Position numbers and translations under genes: made by a program. Positions 9,262-19,762 of a stretch of DNA of 64,000 bases are shown here, one piece after another; the first letter of the stretch is position 1; each line of letters opens with the position of its first letter. The DNA comes from Pararhizobium qamdonense. Its GTDB lineage: Bacteria; Pseudomonadota; Alphaproteobacteria; Rhizobiales; Rhizobiaceae. The notes under the pieces were generated by a model, which did not search any database, had not been told where the DNA came from, and saw only the letters and a program-made list of their open reading frames with translations. The stretch spans positions 2,110,001-2,174,000 of the forward strand of contig NZ_CP119566.1 of the NCBI RefSeq assembly GCF_029277445.1, written 5' to 3'.

Positions 9262-11037
9262 ATGACGATCAACTTGCAAAAGCCGGATATCACCGAGCTG
9301 AAGCCCCGCATCACCGTCTTCGGTGTCGGCGGCGGCGGCGGCAATGCTGTCAACAACATGATCACCGCAGGCCTCGAAGGCGTCGATTTCGTCGTCGCCA
9401 ATACCGATGCCCAGGCGCTGACCATGACCAAGGCGTCGCGCATCATTCAGATGGGTGTTGCCGTGACCGAAGGCCTGGGCGCCGGTTCGCAGCCGGAAGT
9501 CGGGCGTGCGGCCGCCGAAGAGTGCATCGATGAAATCATCGATCACCTCAACGGCACGCATATGTGCTTCGTCACCGCCGGCATGGGCGGCGGTACCGGT
9601 ACCGGTGCTGCTCCCGTCGTTGCCCAGGCTGCCCGCAACAAGGGCATCCTGACGGTCGGCGTCGTCACCAAGCCGTTCCATTTTGAAGGCCAGCGCCGCA
9701 TGCGCCTCGCTGACATGGGCATCCAGGAACTGCAGAAGTCCGTCGATACCCTGATCGTCATTCCGAACCAGAACCTGTTCCGGATCGCCAATGACCGCAC
9801 CACGTTCGCCGATGCGTTCGCGATGGCCGACCAGGTTCTCTACTCCGGCGTTGCCTGCATCACCGACCTGATGGTCAAGGAAGGCCTGATCAATCTCGAC
9901 TTCGCGGACGTTCGCTCCGTGATGCGCGAAATGGGCCGCGCCATGATGGGCACCGGCGAAGCATCCGGCGAAGGCCGCGCAATGGCTGCAGCCGAAGCCG
10001 CGATCGCCAACCCGCTGCTCGACGAGACCTCGATGAAGGGCGCGCAGGGCCTGTTGATCTCGATCACCGGTGGCCGTGACCTGACGCTGTTCGAAGTTGA
10101 CGAAGCTGCCACCCGTATCCGCGAGGAAGTGGATCCGGACGCCAACATCATCCTCGGCGCAACGTTCGACGAAGAACTCGAAGGCCTCATCCGCGTTTCG
10201 GTCGTGGCAACGGGTATCGATCGCACAGCTGCGGAGGTGGCCGGCCGCAATGCTGACTTTCGTCCGGTAGCTGCCAAGCCGATCGTTCGTCCGTCCATCG
10301 CCATCCCGGCAGCGCCGGTACAGCAGACGGTTGCCGTTCAGCAGCCGGCTCCGGTTGCCCAGCAGCCGGTAGTCCAGCCGCAGGCCGCCCAGCCGGTCCA
10401 GCAGACCAGCGATTCGATCGCCGAAGCCATCCGCGCCGCCGAACTGGAACGCGAACTGTTCCTGTCGATGCCGCGCGGTGGTGCACCGGCACCGGTTCAG
10501 CAGGCTCAGGACGATTTCCGTCCGCAGAGCAAGCTGTTTGCAGGTGCAGCACCGGCCGAACAGCAGCCGATCGTTCAGGCGGCTCCGGTTCAGCGCGCTG
10601 TCGAGGCGCCGGTCTACCAGCAGCCGGTCGCCCAGGCACCGGTTCGCCAGGAACCCGTCGCTCCGGTGATCCGTCAGCAGGCCGAACAGGTCCGCATGCC
10701 ACGCGTCGAAGACTTCCCGCCGATGGTCAAGGCCGAAGCTGAGCACCGTGCACAGCCGGTCCAGCACGAAGAGCGCGGCCCGATGGGCCTGCTCAAGCGA
10801 ATCACCAATTCGCTCGGCCGCCGCGAAGAAGAAAGCCACGATGTCGCTGCCGACATGACCGCCGGTGCGCCGGCTGCATCCTCGCAGCAGCGCCGTCCGT
10901 TGTCGCCCGAAGCGAGCGTTTACGCGCCGCGCCGGGCAGCTCCCCTCGATGACCGTGCCCGCGCTGCTTCGCAGCCGCGTGCCCATGAAGACGATCAGCT
11001 CGAAATCCCGGCGTTCCTGCGCCGTCAGTCGAACTGA
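9262..11037 (+). CDS. ftsZ: FtsZ, tubulin-like cell division GTPase with long linker
   Basis: Polymerising GTPase that forms the Z ring. The 591-residue product is far longer than the roughly 380 of E. coli. The GTPase core occupies about residues 1-330, with [12 protein letters not shown], the tubulin signature [10 protein letters not shown] and NFADVR-like T7 loop [16 protein letters not shown]-rich disordered linker runs from about 345 to 540. The end carries the conserved tail [15 protein letters not shown] that binds FtsA and other partners. Long linkers are typical of rhizobial FtsZ1. The ribosome binding site is AGGAA before 9262, and a terminator follows. Confidence 0.97.
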   Translation: MTINLQKPDITELKPRITVFGVGGGGGNAVNNMITAGLEGVDFVVANTDAQALTMTKASRIIQMGVAVTEGLGAGSQPEVGRAAAEECIDEIIDHLNGTHMCFVTAGMGGGTGTGAAPVVAQAARNKGILTVGVVTKPFHFEGQRRMRLADMGIQELQKSVDTLIVIPNQNLFRIANDRTTFADAFAMADQVLYSGVACITDLMVKEGLINLDFADVRSVMREMGRAMMGTGEASGEGRAMAAAEAAIANPLLDETSMKGAQGLLISITGGRDLTLFEVDEAATRIREEVDPDANIILGATFDEELEGLIRVSVVATGIDRTAAEVAGRNADFRPVAAKPIVRPSIAIPAAPVQQTVAVQQPAPVAQQPVVQPQAAQPVQQTSDSIAEAIRAAELERELFLSMPRGGAPAPVQQAQDDFRPQSKLFAGAAPAEQQPIVQAAPVQRAVEAPVYQQPVAQAPVRQEPVAPVIRQQAEQVRMPRVEDFPPMVKAEAEHRAQPVQHEERGPMGLLKRITNSLGRREEESHDVAADMTAGAPAASSQQRRPLSPEASVYAPRRAAPLDDRARAASQPRAHEDDQLEIPAFLRRQSN

Positions 11038-11064
11038 TTTTTTTGCCCACCTTCCTCCTTGCCG

Positions 11065-11095
11065 AAATGCCCGGGTTTGCGCCCGGGCATTTTTT
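11065..11095 (+). terminator. Rho-independent terminator after ftsZ
   Basis: An 11-bp perfect stem (11065-11075 against 11082-11092) with a six-base loop is followed by TTTTT. It closes the ftsQAZ transcript. Confidence 0.93.
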
Positions 11096-11376
11096 ATGAA
11101 TTTCTGAATTCTTTCAAGGGCTAAGCACCCTGTGTGCGGTGCGTAACAAAGCGAAAGAAACAGTGATTTGGAATGACGGCCCACTGCAATTATCTTCACC
11201 ATCAACACTGATGGGTCAGCATTGCGATTCTAACCGCGAAAGCCTTGCAGATTGGACCGGATGGCGACGGCAAGCGTTGCTCTCCGACTGTGCGGCCTGC
11301 GGCTTTTGAGAGGCGCGAGGCTTCGGCCCTAACGACATTCGGCGGAAACGCCACGTAGCATTTGAAGGCGATAAGC

Positions 11377-12315
11377 ATGGGACTGGGAATTGGACTGCTG
11401 GGGTTTCAGACAACGATTGCACATTCTGTAACTCTGAGCGGCACGGGCGTACATTCTGGCGCCGAAGTAGCGATCACCTTTCATCCGGCGGAAGCAGACA
11501 GCGGCATCGTTTTTCAGCGTGTCGTCGGCGAGCAGACGATTAGCGAATTCAAGGCTGTTTCCTCGCAGGTCGGCAATACCGATCTCTGCACCATCCTCGG
11601 TTTTTCGCCAGCCACCTCGATCGCCACGATCGAGCATGTGATGGCAGCGATCTATGCGCTTGGCCTCGACAACCTCCTGATCGAAGTGCACGGCGCCGAA
11701 ATGCCGATCATGGACGGCAGCTCCGCACCGTTCATCGAGGCGATCGAGCAGACCGGCATCAAGGCGCTGTCCGTCAAGCGCCGCTCTATCCGTATCTTGA
11801 AGCCGGTCCGGATCGAATCGGGCGCCTCCTGGTCGGAATTTACGCCTTACGACGGCATGCGTTTCGAGGTGGAGATTGATTTCGATAGCCCGCTGATCGG
11901 CCGTCAGTCCTGGAAGGGCGATATCACGCCTTCGGTTTTCAAGACGGAATTGTCGCGTGCCCGGACGTTCGGCTTCATGCGCGATGTCGAGCGCATGTGG
12001 GCGGCTGGCCGTGGTCTCGGGTCGTCCCTGGAAAATTCGGTCGTCATTGCCGATGACAATACCGTCATCAACATGGAAGGCCTGCGTTACAAGGACGAGT
12101 TCGTTCGCCACAAGACGCTGGACGCCGTGGGTGACCTGGCGCTGGCCGGTGCGCCATTCATTGGCTGCTACCGTTCCTACCGGGGCGGACACAAGATGAA
12201 CGCCAATGCGCTGAAGGCGCTGATGAGCGATCCGACGGCCTATGAAATCGTCGAAAGTGCACCGCAGCGCCAGCGCTCTGCACCCCGCGAAATGATTGCC
12301 GTCAACGCGCCGTGA
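11377..12315 (+). CDS. lpxC: LpxC, UDP-3-O-acyl-GlcNAc deacetylase
   Basis: Zinc enzyme that catalyses the committed step of lipid A synthesis in the cytoplasm; 312 residues. The ATG at 11377 has GAAGG eight bases upstream, so it is preferred over the TTG at 11362. Zinc and catalytic residues are visible: the His in ATIEHVMAAI, the His and Asp in HKTLDAVGDLALAG, and the His in RGGHKMNANAL. VTLSGTGVHSG is the usual N-terminus. About 280 bases separate it from the ftsZ terminator, so it probably has its own promoter. A terminator lies 50 bases after the stop. Confidence 0.96.
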   Translation: MGLGIGLLGFQTTIAHSVTLSGTGVHSGAEVAITFHPAEADSGIVFQRVVGEQTISEFKAVSSQVGNTDLCTILGFSPATSIATIEHVMAAIYALGLDNLLIEVHGAEMPIMDGSSAPFIEAIEQTGIKALSVKRRSIRILKPVRIESGASWSEFTPYDGMRFEVEIDFDSPLIGRQSWKGDITPSVFKTELSRARTFGFMRDVERMWAAGRGLGSSLENSVVIADDNTVINMEGLRYKDEFVRHKTLDAVGDLALAGAPFIGCYRSYRGGHKMNANALKALMSDPTAYEIVESAPQRQRSAPREMIAVNAP

Positions 12316-12366
12316 TCTGCAGCCTTTTGTTCCTGAAAGGGAAAATCTGGTCTGATGTTTGATGAG

Positions 12367-12391
12367 AGCCGGTCTTTTGACCGGCTTTTTC
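12367..12391 (+). terminator. Rho-independent terminator after lpxC
   Basis: A perfect 8-bp stem AGCCGGTC/GACCGGCT with a TTTT loop and a following T run (12386-12390) ends the lpxC transcript. Confidence 0.92.
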
Positions 12392-12516
12392 ATGATAAGA
12401 CTGCCACAAAATTGCGTTAATCAATCATCATGACATTGCGGTCTTGTTGCATCTTGATCTAAAACGCGGTTCATAGGCGGCGGTATTCTTACCGGCGCGG
12501 GAGTTGGGATTTACGA

Positions 12517-13383
12517 ATGGTAATTGCAGGCCAGTTTGAATTGAAGAAGATGGCACGTGTTGTTGCCATTACGCTTGTGGCTACCGCGACCAGTGTTCTG
12601 GTAACCGCCTGCCAGAACGATCCCGACATCGATATCACCAAGCTGAGCGCTGAGACCGATCCACCGGAAGTGCTCTACAATCAGGGTCTCGCCAATCTGA
12701 ACGCCGGCAAGACCACGGAAGCGGCGCGCAAGTTCGACGCGATCGACCAGCAGCATCCGTTCTCCGAATATGCCCGCAAGGCGCTGGTGATGCGCTCCTT
12801 CGTCAATTACCGCAACGGCCAGTATCAGGAAGCCATCAACGGCGCGACCCGGTACCTCAACCTCTATCCCGAATCCGAAGACGCAGCCTATGCGCAATAC
12901 ATTGTCGGTCTTGCCTATTCCAAGCAGATCCCGGCGGTGACGCAGGACCAGAAGCCGGCCTTCAAGACCATCGAGGCAATGCAGGCGGTCATTTCCAAAT
13001 ACCCCGATTCCGAATATGTCGAGGATGCGCAGGCCAAGATGCGGTTTGCCAAGGACCAGCTCGCCGGCAAGGAGATGCAGGTCGGCCGCTACTATCTGGA
13101 GCGCAAGGAATATCTGGCCGCGATCACACGCTTCCGCTCTGTGGTCGAAACCTATCCGAACACCAACCAGGTCGAAGAAGCGCTCGCACGTCTGGTCGAG
13201 ACCTATTTCGCGATGGGCATCACCTCGGAAGCGCAGACGGCCGCCGCCGTTCTCGGGCATAACTATCCTGACAGCCAGTGGTATGCCGACAGCTACAAGC
13301 TCCTGCAGACCGGTGGTCTTGAGCCGCGTGAGAACGGTGGCTCATGGATCTCGCGCGCCGGCAAGAAGCTTTTGGGCGCCTAG
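12517..13383 (+). CDS. bamD: BamD, outer-membrane assembly lipoprotein
   Basis: Essential lipoprotein partner of BamA in inserting outer-membrane barrels. The 288-residue product has a basic n-region, a hydrophobic core and the lipobox LVTAC near residue 32, so the mature protein starts at that Cys. TPR-type repeats follow, including [25 protein letters not shown] units and [18 protein letters not shown] six bases before 12517 supports this start. An internal ATG at 12550 would also leave a usable signal peptide. It is followed after 33 bases by recN, a common rhizobial arrangement (formerly comL-recN). Confidence 0.93.
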   Translation: MVIAGQFELKKMARVVAITLVATATSVLVTACQNDPDIDITKLSAETDPPEVLYNQGLANLNAGKTTEAARKFDAIDQQHPFSEYARKALVMRSFVNYRNGQYQEAINGATRYLNLYPESEDAAYAQYIVGLAYSKQIPAVTQDQKPAFKTIEAMQAVISKYPDSEYVEDAQAKMRFAKDQLAGKEMQVGRYYLERKEYLAAITRFRSVVETYPNTNQVEEALARLVETYFAMGITSEAQTAAAVLGHNYPDSQWYADSYKLLQTGGLEPRENGGSWISRAGKKLLGA

Positions 13384-13416
13384 AATCAGGACCAAGACGA
13401 AGAGATTTGAACCGGG

Positions 13417-15090
13417 ATGCTTTCACAGATTTCGATCCGCGATATCGTCCTGATCGAACGGCTTGATCTGTCCTTTGATGCCGGCCTGTCTGTGCTCACG
13501 GGGGAAACGGGTGCTGGAAAATCCATCCTGCTCGACAGTCTGTCGCTGGCGCTGGGTGGCCGGGGCGACGGTTCGCTGGTGCGCCACGGTGGCGACAAGG
13601 GGCAGGTGACGGCGGTTTTCGATGTCGGCATGGCCCATCCGGCGCGGCTTCTCGTGCGCGAAAACGGCATCGACGACGATGGCGATCTGATTTTCCGCCG
13701 GGTTCAATCCGCCGATGGCCGCACCAAGGCCTATGTCAACGACCAGCCGGTTTCCGTTCAGCTGATGCGCCAGGCAGGCCAGCTCCTGGTCGAGATCCAT
13801 GGCCAGCACGATGACCGCGCGCTGGTCGATACCCATGCGCACCGCACCCTTCTTGATGCCTTCGGTGGTCTGGCCGACGAGGCGCAGTCTGTCTCCGGCC
13901 TTTACCGGATCTGGAAGGATGCCGAGCGGACGCTGAAAAAGCACCGCGACAAGGTCGAGGCCGCCGCCCGCGAGGCCGATTATCTGCGCGCCTCGGTCGA
14001 GGAGCTGGAGGCTCTATCGCCGCAGGACGGCGAGGAAGACGATCTGGCCGAGCGCCGTTCGCGGATGATGAAGGCGGAGCGCATCGCCGTCGATATCAAC
14101 GAGGCAAGCGAGTTCCTCAACGGCAATGGTTCGCCGGTGCCCCTGATAGCCTCGATGGTCCGGCGCCTGGAGCGCAAGAGCCATGAGGCGCCCGGTCTTC
14201 TCGAAGAGACCGTGGAACTGCTGGACGCCGCGCTCAACCAGCTGTCCGACGCACAGATGGCGGTTGAAGCGGCCTTGCGGAAAACCGAATATGATCCGAA
14301 GGAGCTGGAACGGACGGAGGAGCGGCTGTTTGCGCTGCGTGCCGCCGCCCGCAAATATTCCGTCCCGGTGACGACGCTGCCGGCGCTGGCGGTCCGGATG
14401 ATCTCCGATCTTGCCGATCTGGATGCGGGCGAAGAAAAGCTGAAACAGCTGGAAGCGCAGCTTGGCCTGACCAAGGGCGCCTTCGATGCGGCGGCGGTGG
14501 CGCTTTCGGCCAAGCGCCACAATACCGCAACAGCACTCTCGCAAGCGGTCATGGCCGAACTCCCGGCGTTGAAGCTGGAACGTGCCCGGTTCATGGTCGA
14601 AGTGACCTCCGATGCGCAGGCCGCTGCTGCCGAAGGTATCGACATCGTCGAATTCCATGTCCAGACCAATCCCGGCACACGGCCGGGCCCGATCATGAAG
14701 GTGGCGTCGGGGGGCGAGCTGTCGCGCTTCCTTCTGGCGCTGAAGGTGGCGCTTGCCGATCGCGGCTCGGCGCCGACGCTGGTTTTTGACGAAATCGACA
14801 CCGGGGTCGGCGGCGCCGTTGCCGATGCCATCGGCCAGCGTCTCAAGCGGTTGTCAAAGACTGTCCAGGTTCTGTCCGTCACCCACGCGCCGCAGGTGGC
14901 AGCGCGCGCTGCAACGCATCTGTTGATTTCCAAGGGGCCTTCTGCGGAAAAATCCGAAACGATCGCCACCCGCGTCGCCCGCATGGACGACAAGGCCCGC
15001 ACCGAAGAGATCGCCCGCATGCTCGCCGGTGCCTCGGTGACCGACGAGGCGAGGGCGGCTGCAGCGCGTCTGCTGGCGGGAAACGTATGA
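13417..15090 (+). CDS. recN: RecN, DNA double-strand break repair SMC-like ATPase
   Basis: SMC-related repair protein of 557 residues acting in double-strand break recombination. Walker A is GETGAGKS near residue 30, followed by the head domain. There are two coiled-coil arms around residues 155-380. The ABC signature is ASGGELSRFLLALK, and Walker B is LVFDEIDTGVGG. In rhizobia recN is often directly followed by ligA. Here a reverse-strand AT-rich gene separates them, which suggests an insertion. Confidence 0.95.
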   Translation: MLSQISIRDIVLIERLDLSFDAGLSVLTGETGAGKSILLDSLSLALGGRGDGSLVRHGGDKGQVTAVFDVGMAHPARLLVRENGIDDDGDLIFRRVQSADGRTKAYVNDQPVSVQLMRQAGQLLVEIHGQHDDRALVDTHAHRTLLDAFGGLADEAQSVSGLYRIWKDAERTLKKHRDKVEAAAREADYLRASVEELEALSPQDGEEDDLAERRSRMMKAERIAVDINEASEFLNGNGSPVPLIASMVRRLERKSHEAPGLLEETVELLDAALNQLSDAQMAVEAALRKTEYDPKELERTEERLFALRAAARKYSVPVTTLPALAVRMISDLADLDAGEEKLKQLEAQLGLTKGAFDAAAVALSAKRHNTATALSQAVMAELPALKLERARFMVEVTSDAQAAAAEGIDIVEFHVQTNPGTRPGPIMKVASGGELSRFLLALKVALADRGSAPTLVFDEIDTGVGGAVADAIGQRLKRLSKTVQVLSVTHAPQVAARAATHLLISKGPSAEKSETIATRVARMDDKARTEEIARMLAGASVTDEARAAAARLLAGNV

Positions 15091-15122
15091 GCGATCAATT
15101 TCTCCACTGAGTAGATGATGGA

Positions 15123-15623
15123 TCAGTAGGTAAAAATCCAATAATCGTGCGCAGCTGCAGCTGTTCTTAAGTTCTGCTTGGCTTCTCGTACGGCGCGAAC
15201 GATGTGCCTTACGAGCAAAATGCGCAAGGCCCCGTGAAAGAATGCGATATCGTCATCATATTCGTTTTTAAGTTCTATATCGTCAAATTTCGCTAAATTA
15301 GCTCTACCTACGCAAACTCCGAAGCTCAAACCGTTCTGACGTATTGGATCTACTAATCTTAGCACAGAGCCATTGTGAGCAGCGGCGTTTCGCATCTCTC
15401 TAACTAAGTCGGTTACGTCGCCTTTGCTATTTATGTCGTCTGTAAAAATTATTCGTAATTTCATTTTATCCAGTGCAGACAGTGCATCTTTGAGATTTAC
15501 GATCAATAATGTAAATGCGGCTTCGGAAATCCAATATGGCTCCGCATTCCAAAATTCAGTTCTGAGAACATCATCGCATTTTTTAAGTGTAGTTTCGGTA
15601 AGGCGGCAAAGTTCGTAGGACAC
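15123..15623 (-). CDS. Uncharacterised protein with HEPN-like RNxxxH motif
   Basis: A 166-residue protein with no family I can name. Its start is a GTG at 15623, with AGGAAT about eight bases upstream on the reverse strand. The sequence is helical and soluble. Residues 78-83 read RNAAAH, matching the R-N-x-x-x-H active-site signature of HEPN domains (often RNases, or nucleotide-binding partners in toxin-antitoxin and defence systems). The surrounding DNA (about 15100-15800) is clearly AT-richer than its neighbours and uses rhizobium-atypical A/T-ending codons. No antitoxin-like nucleotidyltransferase partner lies next to it. Real gene likely; HEPN assignment is inference. Confidence 0.6.
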   Translation of the reverse strand: MSYELCRLTETTLKKCDDVLRTEFWNAEPYWISEAAFTLLIVNLKDALSALDKMKLRIIFTDDINSKGDVTDLVREMRNAAAHNGSVLRLVDPIRQNGLSFGVCVGRANLAKFDDIELKNEYDDDIAFFHGALRILLVRHIVRAVREAKQNLRTAAAAHDYWIFTY

Positions 15624-15761
15624 TATGTTATTCCTATTCCGAAGATGGGTGTTGAACTAGGGTAATGAAATTACATTCAGGATGGCAATCGGTGTTTTGT
15701 TTCGGCAGTAATCACTATCTAATGGAACTGTCTCCGGTGGTTTTATAGCCCCTTCCCATAA

Positions 15762-17966
<2,205 letters not shown>

Positions 17967-18032
17967 GAGCTATTCCTTCGCCTTAAAAGCTTTCCCCGTT
18001 CCCCTGTCTTCTCTATGACGGCTGCCAGATTT

Positions 18033-18050
18033 GTGACAGTTTCGTGACAA
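18033..18050 (-). promoter_or_regulatory. Candidate Pho box (PhoB binding site) upstream of DUF47-pit
   Basis: GTGACAGTTTCGTGACAA contains two TGACA repeats spaced exactly 11 bases apart. It agrees at about 15 of 18 positions with the reverse complement of the Pho box consensus CTGTCAT-N4-CTGTCAT. In Sinorhizobium meliloti the homologous orfA-pit operon is known to be repressed by PhoB under phosphate limitation. The site ends 22 bases before the DUF47 start codon, a location that fits repression. Confidence 0.7.
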
Positions 18051-18072
18051 CGCGAAGATAGGTGGATGAACA

Positions 18073-18717
18073 ATGCTGGGTTGGTTTCGCAAGCTTTTGC
18101 CGCGCGAAGACAAGTTCTTTGAGCTTTTCGAGGCGCATTCGCGCACGGTCGTCGGTGCGGCCGATGAATTGAAGGCGCTGCTTGCCGCAGAGGGCGATCT
18201 CGACGCACATTGCGACCGCATCGTCGCACTCGAATACCAGGCCGACGCGATTACCCGCGATGTGCTGCAGGCGGTGCGCCTCAGCTTCATCACGCCGTTC
18301 GATCGCGGCGATATCAAGGACCTGATCCAGTCGATGGATGATGCCATCGACATGATGCACAAGACGGTCAAGACGATCCGTCTGTTCGAGCAGAAGAGTT
18401 TCGATCCCGGCATGCGCGAGATGGGCGTTCTTATCGCCGATTCCGCCAAGCTGGTGGCAGAAGCGATCCCGTTGCTCGACCGGATCGGCGCCAATGTGCC
18501 GCGCCTGACCGCGATTGCCGAAGCGGTCAACCGGCTGGAGGAGCGCTCCGACCAGTTGCACGATGAGGGCCTCAAGGATCTGTTCCTGCGCCACGGCAAC
18601 TCGAACCCGATGGCCTATATCATCGGCAGCGAGATCTATGGCGAACTCGAAAAGGTGGTCGACCGTTTCGAGGACGTCGTCAATGAAATCAGCGGCATCC
18701 TGATCGAGAACGTCTGA
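18073..18717 (+). CDS. DUF47 (PhoU-like) accessory protein of Pit phosphate transporter
   Basis: A 214-residue all-helical cytoplasmic protein of the DUF47/PhoU-like family (S. meliloti OrfA). It is found next to low-affinity phosphate transporters and is thought to modulate them. The start MLGWFRKLLPREDKFFELFEAHS and the acidic metal-binding-type motif EYQADAITRDV are typical. AGGTGG precedes the ATG. Its stop shares a base with the pit start, so the two are coupled. The Pho box just upstream suggests control by PhoB. Confidence 0.9.
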   Translation: MLGWFRKLLPREDKFFELFEAHSRTVVGAADELKALLAAEGDLDAHCDRIVALEYQADAITRDVLQAVRLSFITPFDRGDIKDLIQSMDDAIDMMHKTVKTIRLFEQKSFDPGMREMGVLIADSAKLVAEAIPLLDRIGANVPRLTAIAEAVNRLEERSDQLHDEGLKDLFLRHGNSNPMAYIIGSEIYGELEKVVDRFEDVVNEISGILIENV

Positions 18718-19718
18718 TGGACGCGACACTCGCTTTGCCGCTGCTTATCGCCCTTATCGGCGTCGCGCTGTTCTTCGACTTTCTCAACGGCCTGCACGAT
18801 GCCGCCAATTCGATCGCCACGATCGTCTCGACGCGGGTCCTGCGGCCGCAATATGCCGTCATGTGGGCGGCGTTTTTCAATTTCATCGCCTTCCTGTTCT
18901 TCGGCCTGCATGTGGCCGAGACGCTTGGGACCGGCATTATCGATCCCTCCATCGTCACGCCACAGGTGATCTTCGCCGCCCTGATGGGAGCGATCATCTG
19001 GAACATCGTCACCTGGATTTTCGGCATCCCGTCAAGTTCGTCGCATGCGCTGGTGGGCGGACTGGTCGGGGCAGGGCTTGCCAAGACCGGCGGCGACGCC
19101 ATCGTGCTGAGCGGCCTTTTGAGAACCGTGGCCGCGATCTTCATGTCGCCGATGATCGGTTTCATGCTGGCGCTGCTGCTCGTGCTGATCGTCTCCTGGG
19201 TTTGCCTGCGCCAGACGCCGTTTGCCGTCGATCGCAGTTTTCGCGGCCTGCAGTTCATCTCGGCCTCGCTCTATTCGCTCGGTCATGGCGGCAATGACGC
19301 GCAAAAGACCATGGGCATCATCGCCGTGCTCCTGTTCAGCCAGGGCTATCTGGGGGAGACGTTCTATGTGCCGTTCTGGGTGGTCATCACCTGCCAGTCG
19401 GCCATGGCGCTCGGCACCCTGTTCGGCGGCTGGCGCATCGTGCACACGATGGGCTCGAAGATCACCAAGCTCAATCCGATGCAGGGTTTCTGTGCCGAAA
19501 CCGGCGGAGCGATCACGCTGTTTGCGGCGACGTGGCTCGGCATTCCTGTCTCGACCACGCACACCATTACCGGCGCGATTATCGGCGTTGGCGCGGCACG
19601 GCGGGTCTCGGCCGTGCGCTGGGGGCTGGCGGGCAATATCCTGATCGCCTGGGTGGTGACGCTCCCGGCGGCAGCGCTGATCTCCGCTCTGTTTTATTTC
19701 GCGGCGGGACTGCTCTGA
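18717..19718 (+). CDS. pit: PiT-family low-affinity inorganic phosphate transporter
   Basis: Inner-membrane phosphate transporter of 333 residues with about ten membrane segments. The two inverted PiT signatures are present: GLHDAANSIATIV near the N-terminus and GHGGNDAQKTMG in the middle. FGIPSSSSHALVGG and GIPVSTTHTITG are the paired half-repeats of the transport core. The gene follows DUF47 in one operon. It converges with the reverse-strand GGDEF-EAL gene; a GC-rich inverted repeat at 19728-19761 lies between them but lacks a T run. Confidence 0.94.
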   Translation: MDATLALPLLIALIGVALFFDFLNGLHDAANSIATIVSTRVLRPQYAVMWAAFFNFIAFLFFGLHVAETLGTGIIDPSIVTPQVIFAALMGAIIWNIVTWIFGIPSSSSHALVGGLVGAGLAKTGGDAIVLSGLLRTVAAIFMSPMIGFMLALLLVLIVSWVCLRQTPFAVDRSFRGLQFISASLYSLGHGGNDAQKTMGIIAVLLFSQGYLGETFYVPFWVVITCQSAMALGTLFGGWRIVHTMGSKITKLNPMQGFCAETGGAITLFAATWLGIPVSTTHTITGAIIGVGAARRVSAVRWGLAGNILIAWVVTLPAAALISALFYFAAGLL

Positions 19719-19762
19719 AAACGTGAAGCGCGGCGAACTGCTCGAAACGGTTTTGCCGCGCC

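Noticed and set aside
7567..11208. A 1213-codon open frame on the reverse strand across ftsA and ftsZ
   Set aside because: It is antisense to two unmistakable genes and is kept open by their third-position GC bias. It is rich in His, Arg and Asp with no recognisable domain.
19728..19761. GC-rich inverted repeat between pit and the GGDEF-EAL gene considered as a terminator
   Set aside because: The 7-bp arms are perfect, but the loop is 20 bases and no T run follows on either strand.
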